Part shown: piece by piece, positions 17,021 to 26,612 of the stretch
How the letters are laid out: every line of letters begins with the position of its first letter
How positions within the stretch are numbered: position 1 is the first letter of the stretch
Assembly: GCA_018714445.1 (NCBI GenBank)
Contig: DVNK01000051.1
Span: 17,469 to 81,468 of the forward strand
Reading direction: 5' to 3'
DNA: 64,000 nt
Source: Candidatus Fimadaptatus faecigallinarum
GTDB lineage: Bacteria > Bacillota > Clostridia > Christensenellales > Aristaeellaceae
The notes under the pieces: generated by a model
What the model was told of the DNA's origin: nothing
What the model saw: only the letters and a program-made list of their open reading frames with translations
The model's database searches: none
Translations under genes and position numbers: made by a program

Positions 17021-18046
17021 CTGTTCTCTTCGCGCCTTTGGCTTGCGAAAGCGCATCAATGCCGCCTTTTTGCCGTTTACGAATATGTCAAGCCGGCCCT
17101 CCGGCAGCAGGCCAACCTGCCGTGCCGCGCGCATCAGCTCTGACTTTGCCGCCGACAGCATGACCAGCGTACCACCCGGCCGCAATACCCGCGCGATCTC
17201 GGTCAACGCATCCAAATAAAACGCCGCGATGTCCGGATAGCGCTCCGCGTCATACACTCCCCAAGGCGGATCGGTTATAACGCGGTCAATCGAATTGTCT
17301 GGCAGCGCATTCATATGCCGCGCATCCCAGCGTTCAAGCTGCGCCGCACCGCGCTGAACATGCTCCGCCAGTGCACGCCGGAGTTTGCGCACCGCGGCCT
17401 CATCGATGTCGCCTGCCAACACCCGTATGCCGCGATGCATCGCAAACAGCTGCATCGGTATCGAGCCATGGCCTGCAAACGGATCCAACACCGTGTCACG
17501 CGGACCTACGCCCGCATATACGCACATGCAACGCGCCAGCTCCGGCCGCAATGCACCGCGCGGCAGATCGCGCTCAGTCTGCTCGCGCCGGTTGACCAAC
17601 ATGCAGTACAGCCCTATATTCTCTGAGCGGATGATGTACCAGAACTCCCAGTCCGGATTCTCGCGGTCAACTCTGAGCCGCGCTCGCCGTGATATCAGCT
17701 GCTCTGCCTGTGCATGCAGCGCCGGGTCCACATGCTCAAGCCGCCCATTGCGCTGAAACCTCACGCGGAAGCTCTGCCCTGCGCGCACCCGAGACATGTA
17801 AATCGGTTCCGCCTTGCCCGCCTGCAACACCATCGAGCGAAATGTTGGACTGTTCTGCCGCGCAAGCACGAGATACGTGTTTGCAAATATGCCCGGACGT
17901 GCCAACTGCTCAGGTTTGCCCTCAAAGCGGTAGACTATCAGGCCATTGTATATGTCGTAGATCTGGCTGCCGCGCAGCAGCCGCGGAAAGCACTCCTTGA
18001 CCAGCGGCTCCAGACCGCTGGTGAATGTTGATGCGTATATCGGCAT
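17015..18046 (-). CDS. Putative RNA methyltransferase of the UPF0020/THUMP type
   Basis: A 343-residue protein from the ATG at 18046, preceded by GGAGGTT. The N-terminal about 150 residues look like the THUMP/ferredoxin-like RNA-binding part (YASTFTSGLEPLVKEC at the start). The C-terminal Rossmann methyltransferase has the SAM motif VLDPFAGHGSIPMQ, the acidic strand VLAGDID and the catalytic motif DPPWG, typical of N2-guanine or N6-adenine methyltransferases of the TrmN/Trm14/RlmL group, and LRPGGTLVML. The likely substrate is tRNA or rRNA; the precise target cannot be told from sequence. Confidence 0.8.
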   Translation of the reverse strand: MPIYASTFTSGLEPLVKECFPRLLRGSQIYDIYNGLIVYRFEGKPEQLARPGIFANTYLVLARQNSPTFRSMVLQAGKAEPIYMSRVRAGQSFRVRFQRNGRLEHVDPALHAQAEQLISRRARLRVDRENPDWEFWYIIRSENIGLYCMLVNRREQTERDLPRGALRPELARCMCVYAGVGPRDTVLDPFAGHGSIPMQLFAMHRGIRVLAGDIDEAAVRKLRRALAEHVQRGAAQLERWDARHMNALPDNSIDRVITDPPWGVYDAERYPDIAAFYLDALTEIARVLRPGGTLVMLSAAKSELMRAARQVGLLPEGRLDIFVNGKKAALMRFRKPKARREQF

Positions 18047-18242
18047 AGATAACCTCCACACCGCGCCGTCCTGAACCGCTCAGGATCCAGCCGCGCAAGA
18101 GCCGCCAGGCCCATTGCAACTGCCCGCGACCGCACGCCGCTCTGCGCGATCATATCATTATATTACACAAATACCAAACGCCTAATGCGATTGTCACGGC
18201 TTATGTCGGCAGATGCATTGCTGCCGTTAGCCCAATATGCGC

Positions 18243-19352
18243 TCACTCGTCGCCGTTGTCAAAGAAATCGTCGCCGTCTCCGCCGGCAAACTTGTCGTGC
18301 ATCCACTTTGAAATCGCGCCATGCGAACCAAACAGCGCACTGGCTAGACCTATAAGCGCGACCGGCAGCCTGAACATCGCCACAGCCACTGCCATCATCG
18401 GCCCGCGCAATCCTCGCCTCATGCCGTACTCGCGCAGCCGCCGCTCAAGTACCGCCACGCCCTGAACGCACATCAGCACATAAACGCACTGCTTTATGGC
18501 GTAGTCGACGCCATACCACCACTCGGGCATAAACACAACTATCATGGAAGTGATGATGTACAGCCCACATGAGTACAGCGTGGTCTCCGCGCTCAGGTAC
18601 CAGTCGCGCAGCGGCACAAACGGCACCTCCGGCTCCTCGCCGCGCCGGACCGCGGCCATGCGCGGCCATGCAGTCATTATAATACCCACAGCCAGTGCCG
18701 ATGAAGCCACATTGCCCGTCACCTCGTAGTTGACTACTAACTTGAGCGTGTAGATGACGTACTCTATGCAGCGCGTATACAGCTCCGCCGACGGCGACTC
18801 GGCCAGTTCCATAATAAGCGACTCGCTGAGCAGCCCGCGCGACGCCAACAGCGACAGCAGTTGCAGCCGGTTTTGAGCCGCCGCAAACAAGCCGCTCAGT
18901 CCACTCAAGCCCTGCGTCATCTGCGCATCCCAAAGCCGTTGTACGTAATCCGCCTCTACATCGGCTATGCCGCCGTGGAACAGGCGCACAAGCGCCAACG
19001 CGCACACCCCCAGCGCCATGAATGCACCGATGTTTATGGCTGCGGCACGCTTAAATTCCACACGCCGCCGATACGTTATGTACTGCACCACAACCGGCAG
19101 TGCCAGCCCGATCAGCGCCGCGCCCGCCATGACCGCGTCCATGCTGATAAACGCGCATACTACCGCGCCCAGCGCACCGGCAGCCGCCCACTGCCACCCC
19201 GAGTATACGCTCACAAACGCCAGCAGCGCCGGCACAAACGCTATCGCCCGCGGGTAAAATACCGCAAGCGGCAGCATGAACCAGGCCGCTGCACACGACG
19301 CCACACACCCAAACACACCCAGCACATGCCGGGACCAATCATCATAATTCAA
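18243..19352 (-). CDS. DUF2232/YybS-like polytopic membrane protein
   Basis: A 369-residue integral membrane protein with about eight hydrophobic spans. It starts at a TTG with GGAGG eight bases upstream; the ATG nearby is out of frame. The layout, with two N-terminal span pairs, a long central loop of about 100 residues (RLWDAQMTQGLSGLSGLF onward) and C-terminal spans, resembles DUF2232 (YybS-like) proteins of Firmicutes, of unknown role. The C-terminus is acidic (GGDGDDFFDNGDE). Its neighbours do not suggest a pathway. Confidence 0.65.
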   Translation of the reverse strand: MNYDDWSRHVLGVFGCVASCAAAWFMLPLAVFYPRAIAFVPALLAFVSVYSGWQWAAAGALGAVVCAFISMDAVMAGAALIGLALPVVVQYITYRRRVEFKRAAAINIGAFMALGVCALALVRLFHGGIADVEADYVQRLWDAQMTQGLSGLSGLFAAAQNRLQLLSLLASRGLLSESLIMELAESPSAELYTRCIEYVIYTLKLVVNYEVTGNVASSALAVGIIMTAWPRMAAVRRGEEPEVPFVPLRDWYLSAETTLYSCGLYIITSMIVVFMPEWWYGVDYAIKQCVYVLMCVQGVAVLERRLREYGMRRGLRGPMMAVAVAMFRLPVALIGLASALFGSHGAISKWMHDKFAGGDGDDFFDNGDE

Positions 19353-19719
19353 CCGCTCTACCTCCGCGCGCAGCCCGGTCGCACGCCCATGCGCCTCGCC
19401 GCGATGGTTTGATTATACCATACTTTGCCTGTGATGTAAATGCAGCGCATGTGTTGTAACATTGCCGCCATAACAGGATTGGAGTCATTCGTGTTTATGT
19501 ATTCTTCTTTAATATGGATAATTCTGGAATGGCGCGTGCGGCGTACCGCTTAAGTTAGCGCCCGGCGCGTTATATAAAATCGTCACATCATTATTAGGGA
19601 CATTTCTTGAACGCACGTGGGCTTTCGCGATTTGCATTGCAGCCTTCGAGTCCAAGCATAGCATCGCGCTGCCGGTCTTATTTGATATCAGATCGTATAA
19701 AAATGTATACGATATATTA
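19353..19719. other. Intergenic stretch without a recognisable gene
   Basis: No convincing coding sequence. A short minus-strand reading frame at 19509-19763 lacks a ribosome binding site and overlaps the promoter of the hydrolase gene. The region is more AT-rich than its surroundings. Confidence 0.5.
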
Positions 19720-19748
19720 TTGCGAATCCAGCCTGAACGGCGTATAAT
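19720..19748 (+). promoter_or_regulatory. Promoter of the hydrolase-aroK-patatin operon
   Basis: -35 TTGCGA (19720-19725), 17-bp spacer, -10 TATAAT (19743-19748), followed 48 bases later by the ATG at 19796. Confidence 0.75.
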
Positions 19749-19795
19749 GGAGATATATTCCATTCAGCCCTGTGTGGCGCTCAGGAGGTTTTGTG

Positions 19796-20710
19796 ATGGC
19801 CCGGCATATCGACTTTATATCCTCAGACGGCCGCACCACAATAGAAGCACTGCACTGGCCCTGTGCACAGGCGCGCGGCGTCGTGCAACTCTGCCATGGC
19901 ATGTGCGAGCACATCGGCCGCTACGCCGAGTTCGCGGAGTTCCTAAACGCAAATGGCTTTGCAGTGGTCGGCAACAACCACCTGGGCCACGGCGCATCGT
20001 TGATAGACGGCCAATTCGGCTACTTTGGCGACTCAGGCGCATATAACAACCTAGTTGAAGACCTGGAGATTTTGCGGCGCAGGACCGCGCAGCTCTACCC
20101 CGGCTTGCCATATATGCTGTTTGGTCACAGCATGGGCTCTTTTATCGCCCGGATATATGTTGCGCGCTACGGTCAACACCTCAGCGGCGCAATATTCTGC
20201 GGCACCAGCGGCCCCAATTCGCTGACCTCAATCGGCCTTGCGCTTGCGCGCGCCGTATGCGCGCTGCGCGGTCCGCGCTATGTGAGTCATTTTCTGGAAC
20301 GTCTGGCCGGCTCCGACAACCTCAAGCGCATAACCGACGCCCGCACGCCTTCCGACTGGCTCAGCCGCGATGCTTCGCGAGTGGATGCATTCATATCCGA
20401 TCCGCTTTGCGGATTTACATTCACATGCTCTGCATACTGCGAACTGGCACGCATGCTGGACAATGTGTCCGACGATGCATGGTATCATGCCGTGCCCACA
20501 GATCTGCCAATACTGCTGATATCGGGCGACGCCGATCCGGTGGGCAAATGGGGGCAGGGCGTGCGCCAGGTATACGATGGGCTGCGCGCTGCCGGCGTTG
20601 CCTCAGTCGAGCTCAAGCTCTACCCCGACGCGCGCCACGAGCTGCTCAACGAGCTCAACCGCGCCGACGTGTTCAACGACATACTTGCGTTCATAACGGC
20701 GCATATATAG
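19796..20710 (+). CDS. Alpha/beta hydrolase, monoacylglycerol lipase/lysophospholipase-like
   Basis: A 304-residue Hydrolase_4 (S33-type) protein with ATG at 19796 behind AGGAGG. Motifs: the oxyanion region VVQLCHGMCEH (around 30-40), HLGHGAS, the nucleophile elbow GHSMGS near residue 113 (Ser), the catalytic Asp in LLISGDADPVG near 246 and the His in DARHELLNE near 280. This pattern matches PldB-like monoacylglycerol lipases and lysophospholipases. There is no signal peptide, so it is cytoplasmic. It is followed 16 bases later by aroK and then by a patatin, so two lipid-type hydrolases flank aroK. Confidence 0.85.
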   Translation: MARHIDFISSDGRTTIEALHWPCAQARGVVQLCHGMCEHIGRYAEFAEFLNANGFAVVGNNHLGHGASLIDGQFGYFGDSGAYNNLVEDLEILRRRTAQLYPGLPYMLFGHSMGSFIARIYVARYGQHLSGAIFCGTSGPNSLTSIGLALARAVCALRGPRYVSHFLERLAGSDNLKRITDARTPSDWLSRDASRVDAFISDPLCGFTFTCSAYCELARMLDNVSDDAWYHAVPTDLPILLISGDADPVGKWGQGVRQVYDGLRAAGVASVELKLYPDARHELLNELNRADVFNDILAFITAHI

Positions 20711-20726
20711 GAGTGCATATCACATT

Positions 20727-21287
20727 ATGAATATAATTCTGATTGGCATGCCCGGCGCAGGCAAGAGCACGCTCGGAGTGCTGCTGGCCAAGCTCATGGG
20801 ATACATGTTCGTCGACACCGACATACTGCTCCAGCAAAAGCACGGCGCGCTGCTGGGCCGTATACTGCGCCGCAATGGCAACCGCGCATTCCTCAAGCTT
20901 GAAGAGGAGATGTTCCTGAGCCTCGAGCTGGACGGCGCAGTCATCGCGACCGGAGGCAGCGCCATTTACTCTGAAGCCGGCATGGCGCATATGAAGCGCA
21001 CCGGGCCCTGCGTATTCCTGAATGTGCCGTATGAGCTGATTGCTTCGCGCCTGGGCAACCTGCGCCAGCGCGGCGTCGTACTGCCCAACGGCTATACGCT
21101 GCGCGATCTGTACGACGAACGCCTGCCGCTGTACCGCAAGTTTGCCGACATAACCGTAGACCTTGACAAACCCGGGTCGCTGGACGTCGCCGCAAAAGCG
21201 GTATTCGATCAGATTCGCGCGCGCTATCCTGATGCGTTTTCGCAGGACGTCCCGGATGCCGCCGACGGCACGCAAAACTGCGACTAG
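20727..21287 (+). CDS. aroK: Shikimate kinase
   Basis: A 186-residue P-loop kinase. It has Walker A GMPGAGKST at 8-16, the shikimate-binding FVDTD motif near residue 30, ATGGSAIYS near 75 (the GGG-type substrate loop), a lid with LRQRGVVLPNG, and LYDERLPLYRKFADI, the family's region equivalent to R..LY.e.Ad. It phosphorylates shikimate at O3 in aromatic amino acid synthesis. The C-terminus runs about 15 residues beyond usual. Other shikimate genes are not in the window; here it sits in an operon with two hydrolases. Confidence 0.88.
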   Translation: MNIILIGMPGAGKSTLGVLLAKLMGYMFVDTDILLQQKHGALLGRILRRNGNRAFLKLEEEMFLSLELDGAVIATGGSAIYSEAGMAHMKRTGPCVFLNVPYELIASRLGNLRQRGVVLPNGYTLRDLYDERLPLYRKFADITVDLDKPGSLDVAAKAVFDQIRARYPDAFSQDVPDAADGTQNCD

Positions 21288-21327
21288 GTTTTTTTGTGAT
21301 ATTAACCCTATCGAGCGAGGTAACTAA

Positions 21328-22179
21328 ATGTACGATAACGCACTGCTGCTGGAAGGCGGCGCGATGCGCGGGCTGTACACTGCCGGCGTGCTGGATGCAT
21401 TCATGGAAGCCGGGCTGGAATTCGGCTGCGTGTATGGCGTCTCGGCAGGCGTGCTCAATGCAGTGAACTACGTGGCGCGCCAGCCCGGACGCAGCGCAAA
21501 TGTCAACTATACCTGCATAAACGACCGCCGATACCTGAGCATGACCAACCTGCTGCACGGTCAGAGCATATTTAACTTCGATTACCTGTTCAACCAGGTG
21601 CCGCTGAGCATACCGTTTGACTATGACGCGTTCTCTGCCAGCCCTCAGCGCCTGATCGCAGTGGCCACGAATTGCCTGACCGGAGAGCCTGTTTTGTTCG
21701 AAAAGGGCCGTTGCGCACAGTTTTTCGACGCGTGCGCCGCATCGTGCTCTATGCCATTGGTATCGCGCGTAAAGTTGGTAGAAGGTATACCCTGTCTGGA
21801 TGGCGGCGTGAGCGCGCCAGTGCCCCTTGACGTTGGGCTTAAGACCGGCAATGGCCGGCCCGTGCTGGTATTGACGCGCCACAAGGGCTACCGCAAAACT
21901 CCGCTGAGCAGGCGTTCGCTCAGACTGAGCGCAATTCGCTGCCGGCGCTATCCCGCGTTGTACAAGCTTATGAGCTCAGCGCCCGAACGCTATAACGAGC
22001 TGATGGAACGCATAGACGCACTGGAAGCCGCCGGGCAGATCTTCGTGATCCGGCCTGAAACGCCCATCGAAATAGCTCGCCTCGAAAAGGACGTGAACAA
22101 GTTGCGCGCACTGCACGATTCGGCTTATGCCCAAACCAAATCGCTGCTGCCGGCTTTAATGGAGTTCTGCGCGCAGTAA
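21328..22179 (+). CDS. Patatin-like phospholipase
   Basis: A 283-residue patatin of the YjjU/RssA-like group. It has the oxyanion loop EGGAMRGLYTAGVLDA (9-24), the nucleophile elbow GVSAG near residues 38-42 (Ser40) and the catalytic Asp in LDGGVSAPVP near 157. A cap region with charged helices follows. Such enzymes hydrolyse acyl esters of phospholipids in the cytoplasm or at the membrane. ATG behind GAGGTAA; it is the last gene of the operon starting at 19796. Confidence 0.88.
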   Translation: MYDNALLLEGGAMRGLYTAGVLDAFMEAGLEFGCVYGVSAGVLNAVNYVARQPGRSANVNYTCINDRRYLSMTNLLHGQSIFNFDYLFNQVPLSIPFDYDAFSASPQRLIAVATNCLTGEPVLFEKGRCAQFFDACAASCSMPLVSRVKLVEGIPCLDGGVSAPVPLDVGLKTGNGRPVLVLTRHKGYRKTPLSRRSLRLSAIRCRRYPALYKLMSSAPERYNELMERIDALEAAGQIFVIRPETPIEIARLEKDVNKLRALHDSAYAQTKSLLPALMEFCAQ

Positions 22180-22211
22180 ACATTCTAACGTATGCAATAG
22201 GATAAACGCAG

Positions 22212-22252
22212 CGCAGGCGTCCCCACTCTGAAATGTAGCGAGGACGCCTGCG
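22212..22252. terminator. Long-loop inverted repeat after the patatin gene
   Basis: An 11-bp perfect inverted repeat CGCAGGCGTCC/GGACGCCTGCG (22212-22222, 22242-22252) with a 19-base loop, 33 bases after the patatin stop. There is no T-run, so terminator function is uncertain. Confidence 0.45.
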
Positions 22253-22406
22253 AACATTTATCAATCCATAGCCGTGTATGCCATTATGTCCAGCAATCAA
22301 TGCGGCTAAAACTGTATACGATCCCGTCAAATCAGCAAATCATCCGAATATCGCACGTTCATGCGCTTATATTCGGTAAATGTCTGAAGATTTAATACGG
22401 TTTATT

Positions 22407-22492
22407 ATTCGGCCCTTGCCAATAGTACAGTCGACCTTCAGCTTGGGACATGTCTGGCGAAGGCACATCGATTCGGCCTTTACCAACAGTAC
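22407..22492. repeat. Pair of 22-bp imperfect direct repeats
   Basis: Two 22-bp copies, 22407-22428 and 22471-22492, share ATTCGGCC at one end and AGTAC at the other and differ at three positions. They are 64 bp apart in a non-coding gap between converging genes. Confidence 0.6.
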
Positions 22493-22527
22493 GAGCGGCC
22501 ACGCATTGCGATTGTGCACGGCCGCTC
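22493..22527. terminator. GC-rich hairpin between converging operons
   Basis: Stem GAGCGGCC/GGCCGCTC (22493-22500, 22520-22527), followed on the plus strand by TTTGCTG. It may end plus-strand transcription before the exporter genes. The rest of the 22180-22565 gap holds only the repeats listed here and no gene. Confidence 0.5.
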
Positions 22528-22565
22528 TTTGCTGTCTATAATGACTTGTGATTTAATACAACCCG

Positions 22566-24455
22566 TTATCGCCGCACACAAGCCAACTCGGGCTCGGCCA
22601 CAGCCAAAGGCTTTTCACCGACTTCAGCGTCAGCAGCAAGGGCCTCCGCCGCGCGCGCTGTCGCGCCCGTCTGCGTGTTATACATGCGCGCGTAGCGCCC
22701 GTTCAGCGCCATGAGCTCGTCGTGACTGCCCATCTCGGCGATTCCGCCATCCTCAATCAGTATAATTACGTCCGAGTCGCGTATCGTCGACAGCCTATGC
22801 GCTATGATAAACGACGTGCGCCCACGTGTCATGTTGAGCATCGCCCTGCGTATCTTCTGCTCGGTCAGCGTATCTACCGAACTTGTAGCCTCGTCCAGTA
22901 TCAGTATCGGCGCGTCGGCCAGTATGGCGCGCGCTATCGTTATAAGCTGCCGCTCGCCCTGGCTGAGCGTGCCGCCATCCTGTCCCAACACAGTATCGTA
23001 ACCATTGGGCAGCCGCCGTATAAACGAGTCCGCCCCCGCCGCCCTGGCCGCCGCTTCCACGCTCTCGCGCGGCGCATCGGCATGGCCGTAGCGTATGTTG
23101 TCCATTACGCTCATCTCAAACAGCGCCGTGTCCTGCAGCACCACGCCAAACGCCCGCCGCAAATCCGCTCGCCTGTACTCACGCAGGTCATGACCATCCA
23201 GCAGTATGCGCCCGCCGTTTACATCGTAAAACCGCGTGAGCAGACTTATTATCGTCGTCTTGCCCGCACCGGTCGCACCCACTATCGCAGCGCGCGTGCC
23301 CGCCGGTATCTTGACGCTCACGTCGCGCAGCACCGGCGCGTTCGGGTCATATCCAAACGTCACGTGATCCAGCTCCACATCGCCACGCGGCCGCTCAAGC
23401 GGCAGCGCATTCGGCACGTCGGCGGGCTCGCTATCCTGATCGAATATCTCGAATATGCGCTCGGCGCCCGCAACCGCCGTCTGGAATGTATTGTAGATGT
23501 TGGCTATGTCGGTAAACGGCCGCGCAAACTGGCGCGAGTACAGCAAAAAGCTCGATATGACGCCCACAGTTATGAGGCCATTGGCCGCCATGACGCCGCT
23601 TACAGTGGCAACTGCAATGTAGCTGAGGTTGTTTATGACATTCATAAGCGGCATCAGATAGCCCGACCAGATCAGCGCCCGCGTCGCCACACGCCTGAAC
23701 TGGTCATTGTCGGCTTCAAACTGAGCATACATGTCGTCCTCACGGTTGAAAGCCTTGACCATGGTCATGCCGGATATTCCCTCTTCGACCTCGGCGTTCA
23801 GCTTGCCCAGCACGACCTGCTGCTCCTTGAACAGCTTGCGGGTGCGCCGCGTCACGGTGCGCGTAAGCACAAACACAAGCACTACCGAAATGAGCGCCAC
23901 CAGCGTAAGCGGCAGGTTCAACATCAGCATCGCAATCAACACGCCCAGTATCGAAAAGCCCTGCATCATCAACTGCGTAAGCGAATCCGATATCGTAGTG
24001 GAGATGTTGTCGACGTCATTTGTAAGCCGGCTCATCAGATCGCCGCGCTGGCTGCGGTCGAAAAATGAAAGCGGCAAAGTCTTCATTACGCCAAACAGTT
24101 CCTTGCGTATATGGCATACCACGCGCTGGCCCAGTCTCGCCATTATGAAGCCCTGCAAAAACCGCACCAGCCAGTCGCCGACGTACAGCGCCGTCAGCAG
24201 CCCCAGCACCATCACGACCGGATCGCCGCCATACAACCCATTCACCGCCTCGCCTATCAGCAGCGGCGACAATACCGCCGAGCCTGAAGCCAGCGCGCTG
24301 AGCAGGAAGACCCAGCCCAATCCGCGCCTGTGCCCGCGCGTTATGTCCCACAGCCGTTTAAGCGTGCCCCGCATGTCCTTGGGCTTTACGACAACCGCCA
24401 TACGCGACCGCCCAAACGTCGCCGAAGGCGTAATGGGTCCGCGATTATCCGACAT
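22566..24455 (-). CDS. ABC exporter half-transporter with canonical ATPase site (second subunit)
   Basis: A 629-residue membrane-ATPase fusion; ATG at 24455 behind TAGGAGGTG, overlapping the first subunit gene by 11 bases. A six-span ABC_membrane domain occupies about residues 30-330, including PLSFFDRSQRGDLMSRLTND. The ATPase domain has Walker A GATGAGKTT, Q-loop VLQDTALFEMSV, signature LSQGE, Walker B ILILDEATSSVD and H-loop IAHRLST. All catalytic residues are present. The C-terminus has about 30 extra Ala/Glu-rich residues. With its partner it forms a heterodimeric multidrug or lipid exporter of the LmrCD/BmrCD/TM287-288 type. Confidence 0.9.
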   Translation of the reverse strand: MSDNRGPITPSATFGRSRMAVVVKPKDMRGTLKRLWDITRGHRRGLGWVFLLSALASGSAVLSPLLIGEAVNGLYGGDPVVMVLGLLTALYVGDWLVRFLQGFIMARLGQRVVCHIRKELFGVMKTLPLSFFDRSQRGDLMSRLTNDVDNISTTISDSLTQLMMQGFSILGVLIAMLMLNLPLTLVALISVVLVFVLTRTVTRRTRKLFKEQQVVLGKLNAEVEEGISGMTMVKAFNREDDMYAQFEADNDQFRRVATRALIWSGYLMPLMNVINNLSYIAVATVSGVMAANGLITVGVISSFLLYSRQFARPFTDIANIYNTFQTAVAGAERIFEIFDQDSEPADVPNALPLERPRGDVELDHVTFGYDPNAPVLRDVSVKIPAGTRAAIVGATGAGKTTIISLLTRFYDVNGGRILLDGHDLREYRRADLRRAFGVVLQDTALFEMSVMDNIRYGHADAPRESVEAAARAAGADSFIRRLPNGYDTVLGQDGGTLSQGERQLITIARAILADAPILILDEATSSVDTLTEQKIRRAMLNMTRGRTSFIIAHRLSTIRDSDVIILIEDGGIAEMGSHDELMALNGRYARMYNTQTGATARAAEALAADAEVGEKPLAVAEPELACVRR

Positions 24456-26163
24456 CCTGAACACCTCCTATCTGCGACTCGTACAGCGCACGATATACCG
24501 CGCAGTCGCGCATCAGCTCAGCATGCGTGCCCAGCCCACGCATCTGGCCATCCTCCAGGCACAACACCCGGTCGCAGCGCATGACAGTCGATATGCGCTG
24601 GCTGATCAGCAGCACCGTCATGCCCTCAGCCGCGCTGCGCACGCCGTCCAGCACCGACGCCTCGGTGTTTGCGTCCAGCGCACTGGTGCAGTCGTCGAGT
24701 ATGAGTATCTGCGGCTTTTTGAGCAGTGCGCGCGCTATCGATAGGCGCTGCTTCTGGCCGCCCGACAGGTTCACGCCACCCTGCCCCAGCACTGTCTGAT
24801 AGCCCTGTGCAAATCCTCGCACAAATTCATCGGCACAGGCCACCTTAGCCGCTTCGCGCAGTTCCAGCTCGCTCGCGTCGCGCCGACCCCAGCGCAGATT
24901 TTCCTCTATCGTGCCCGAGAACAGCAACGCCTTTTGCGGCACTACCGCGATGGCATCGCGCAGGTAGTGCTCGTCTATATCGCGCACATCCACGCCGTCC
25001 ACCAGCACACGCCCCTCGCTTGCATCGTAAAAGCGCGGCACCAGGTTGACCAGCGTGCTCTTGCCCGAACCCGTAGAGCCGATTATGCCCAGCATCTCGC
25101 CCGGGGCCAGTTCAAAGTCGATATCGCTGAGCGCCGCGCGCGGCGAACCCGCATACTTGAACGTCACGCTCTCAAACCGCAACCCACCCTCAAGCGCGGG
25201 CTTTAACGGATGTTCCGGGCTAAGCTGCGCGGGCTGCTCGTCGATTATCTCCTTTACGCGCGCCGACGACGCCGTGGCACGCACAGCCATGTTCAGTATA
25301 TTGGACACCATGCCCAGTGAAAACAGCACCTGCGTCATGTAGTTGACCGATGCCATTACCTTGCCAATTTCGCCGGCATTGCCCGAACCGGTGCGCCAGA
25401 GCAGAAGCACTATGCCAAAGTTTACCGTGAGGTTTATAAGCGGCGAAAACAGCGCATTCACGCGCATCGCCGACACGCCCGCCTCGGCCAGTTCGTCCGC
25501 CGCACCGCCAAACCGCGCCGCCTCCTGCTGCTCTGCGCCAAAGGCCTTGACCACGCGTATCGAGTCCAGAAACTCACGGCTGACCGTATTTAGCCGGTCA
25601 AGCCGCCGCTGCATGTTGACAAAGCGCGGATAGCCCATCACCATATTGCCCGCAATCAGCGCACCGGCAATTACAAGTATAACTACCAATACCGGGATCT
25701 GCGCCGGCGTCTGAATGATTATCAGCGCTATCGCGCCCACGCAGGTTATCGGCGCCTTGACCAGTATGCGCATGCAGCCATTTATGAAATTCTGTATCTG
25801 CGTCACGTCATTGGTTATGCGCGTTATCAGCGACGCCGGTTGCAGCCGGTCTATGTTCTCAAACGAAAACGTCTGCACCTTGGCATACAACCTGCCGCGC
25901 AATTCCTGACCGATCAGCTGCGAAGTGCGGCTGGCCAGTATATTGCGCCCGACCGCGCCCGCAGCGCCTATCAGCGCCACGCCCAGCATGAGCCCGCCAT
26001 AGCGCAGTATCATGCCCACGTCCTGCGACGCCACGCCATTGTCCACTATCAGCGACATCAGCGTCGGCTGCAACAGATCCGCCAGTGCTTCCACCGTCAA
26101 AAACGCCACCGCTACCAGAAACATGGCCAGACGTCCACGTATCAGCTTTCCGATGAGTTTCAC
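24445..26163 (-). CDS. ABC exporter half-transporter with degenerate ATPase site (first subunit)
   Basis: A 572-residue exporter subunit starting at GTG 26163 behind AGGAGG, four bases after the MarR stop region. Six spans are at about 15-310, and the ATPase domain has Walker A GSTGSGKST and signature LSGGQKQ. Walker B reads ILILDDCTSALD, with Asp in place of the catalytic Glu, and the switch residue is Gln in LISQRIST instead of His. Such degenerate sites mark heterodimeric exporters in which only one site fires. Likely substrates are hydrophobic compounds sensed by the MarR regulator upstream. Confidence 0.9.
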   Translation of the reverse strand: MKLIGKLIRGRLAMFLVAVAFLTVEALADLLQPTLMSLIVDNGVASQDVGMILRYGGLMLGVALIGAAGAVGRNILASRTSQLIGQELRGRLYAKVQTFSFENIDRLQPASLITRITNDVTQIQNFINGCMRILVKAPITCVGAIALIIIQTPAQIPVLVVILVIAGALIAGNMVMGYPRFVNMQRRLDRLNTVSREFLDSIRVVKAFGAEQQEAARFGGAADELAEAGVSAMRVNALFSPLINLTVNFGIVLLLWRTGSGNAGEIGKVMASVNYMTQVLFSLGMVSNILNMAVRATASSARVKEIIDEQPAQLSPEHPLKPALEGGLRFESVTFKYAGSPRAALSDIDFELAPGEMLGIIGSTGSGKSTLVNLVPRFYDASEGRVLVDGVDVRDIDEHYLRDAIAVVPQKALLFSGTIEENLRWGRRDASELELREAAKVACADEFVRGFAQGYQTVLGQGGVNLSGGQKQRLSIARALLKKPQILILDDCTSALDANTEASVLDGVRSAAEGMTVLLISQRISTVMRCDRVLCLEDGQMRGLGTHAELMRDCAVYRALYESQIGGVQDVG

Positions 26164-26166
26164 CCG

Positions 26167-26589
26167 TCATTCCTCCTGCAGCGCGCCGCTCCAGGCGGCG
26201 AGCAATTTTTCGAGCAGCCCGGCCAACTGCGCCTGTTCGGCTTCGCTGAGCACGCAAAACAACTGATGAGCCGTTTCGGCGCGTTCGCGCTGGGCTTCAT
26301 GCGCCGCATTAAGCCCGGCATCTGTGAGCGCTATATCTACGGTGCGCCTGTCCTCGTCGCTGCGCTCGCGCGATATCAGTCCGCTCTGCTCCATTTTTTC
26401 CAGCAGTTCGCTCAGCGACGCCGAACGTATGTCCATCCTGTCCTGCAATTCGCGCTGTGTCATGCTGCCATCGCGCAACAGCAGCGTAAGCAGCCGCCCC
26501 TGCCCCGGATAGCGCTGCTTGCGGTGATGCACCATGTGCGCACAGCGCATGAACGCTCTAAACAGTTCCTGTTCCCGCTCGCCTTCCAA
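26167..26589 (-). CDS. MarR-family repressor of the ABC exporter operon
   Basis: A 140-residue winged-helix regulator. The start chosen is TTG at 26589, because GGAGGGAG sits six bases upstream; a TTG at 26604 would place its start inside that site. Typical MarR parts: an N-terminal dimerisation helix, RLLTLLLRDGSMTQRELQDRMDIRSASLSELLEKMEQSGLISRERS as helix-turn-helix, and the wing DRRTVDIALTDAG. It is the first gene of the exporter operon, and its promoter is bracketed by two AGGTACCT palindromes, so autoregulation relieved by a toxic ligand is likely. Confidence 0.88.
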   Translation of the reverse strand: MEGEREQELFRAFMRCAHMVHHRKQRYPGQGRLLTLLLRDGSMTQRELQDRMDIRSASLSELLEKMEQSGLISRERSDEDRRTVDIALTDAGLNAAHEAQRERAETAHQLFCVLSEAEQAQLAGLLEKLLAAWSGALQEE

Positions 26590-26612
26590 TCGTTCTCCCT
26601 CCAAGCATTACT

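Noticed and set aside
19509..19763. 84-residue minus-strand frame in the 19.4-19.8 kb gap
   Set aside because: No ribosome binding site, overlaps the promoter of the hydrolase operon and has no recognisable family.
24445..26163. Loss-of-function reading of the Asp and Gln replacements in the exporter ATPase
   Set aside because: Heterodimeric ABC exporters normally have one degenerate site, and the partner subunit is canonical.
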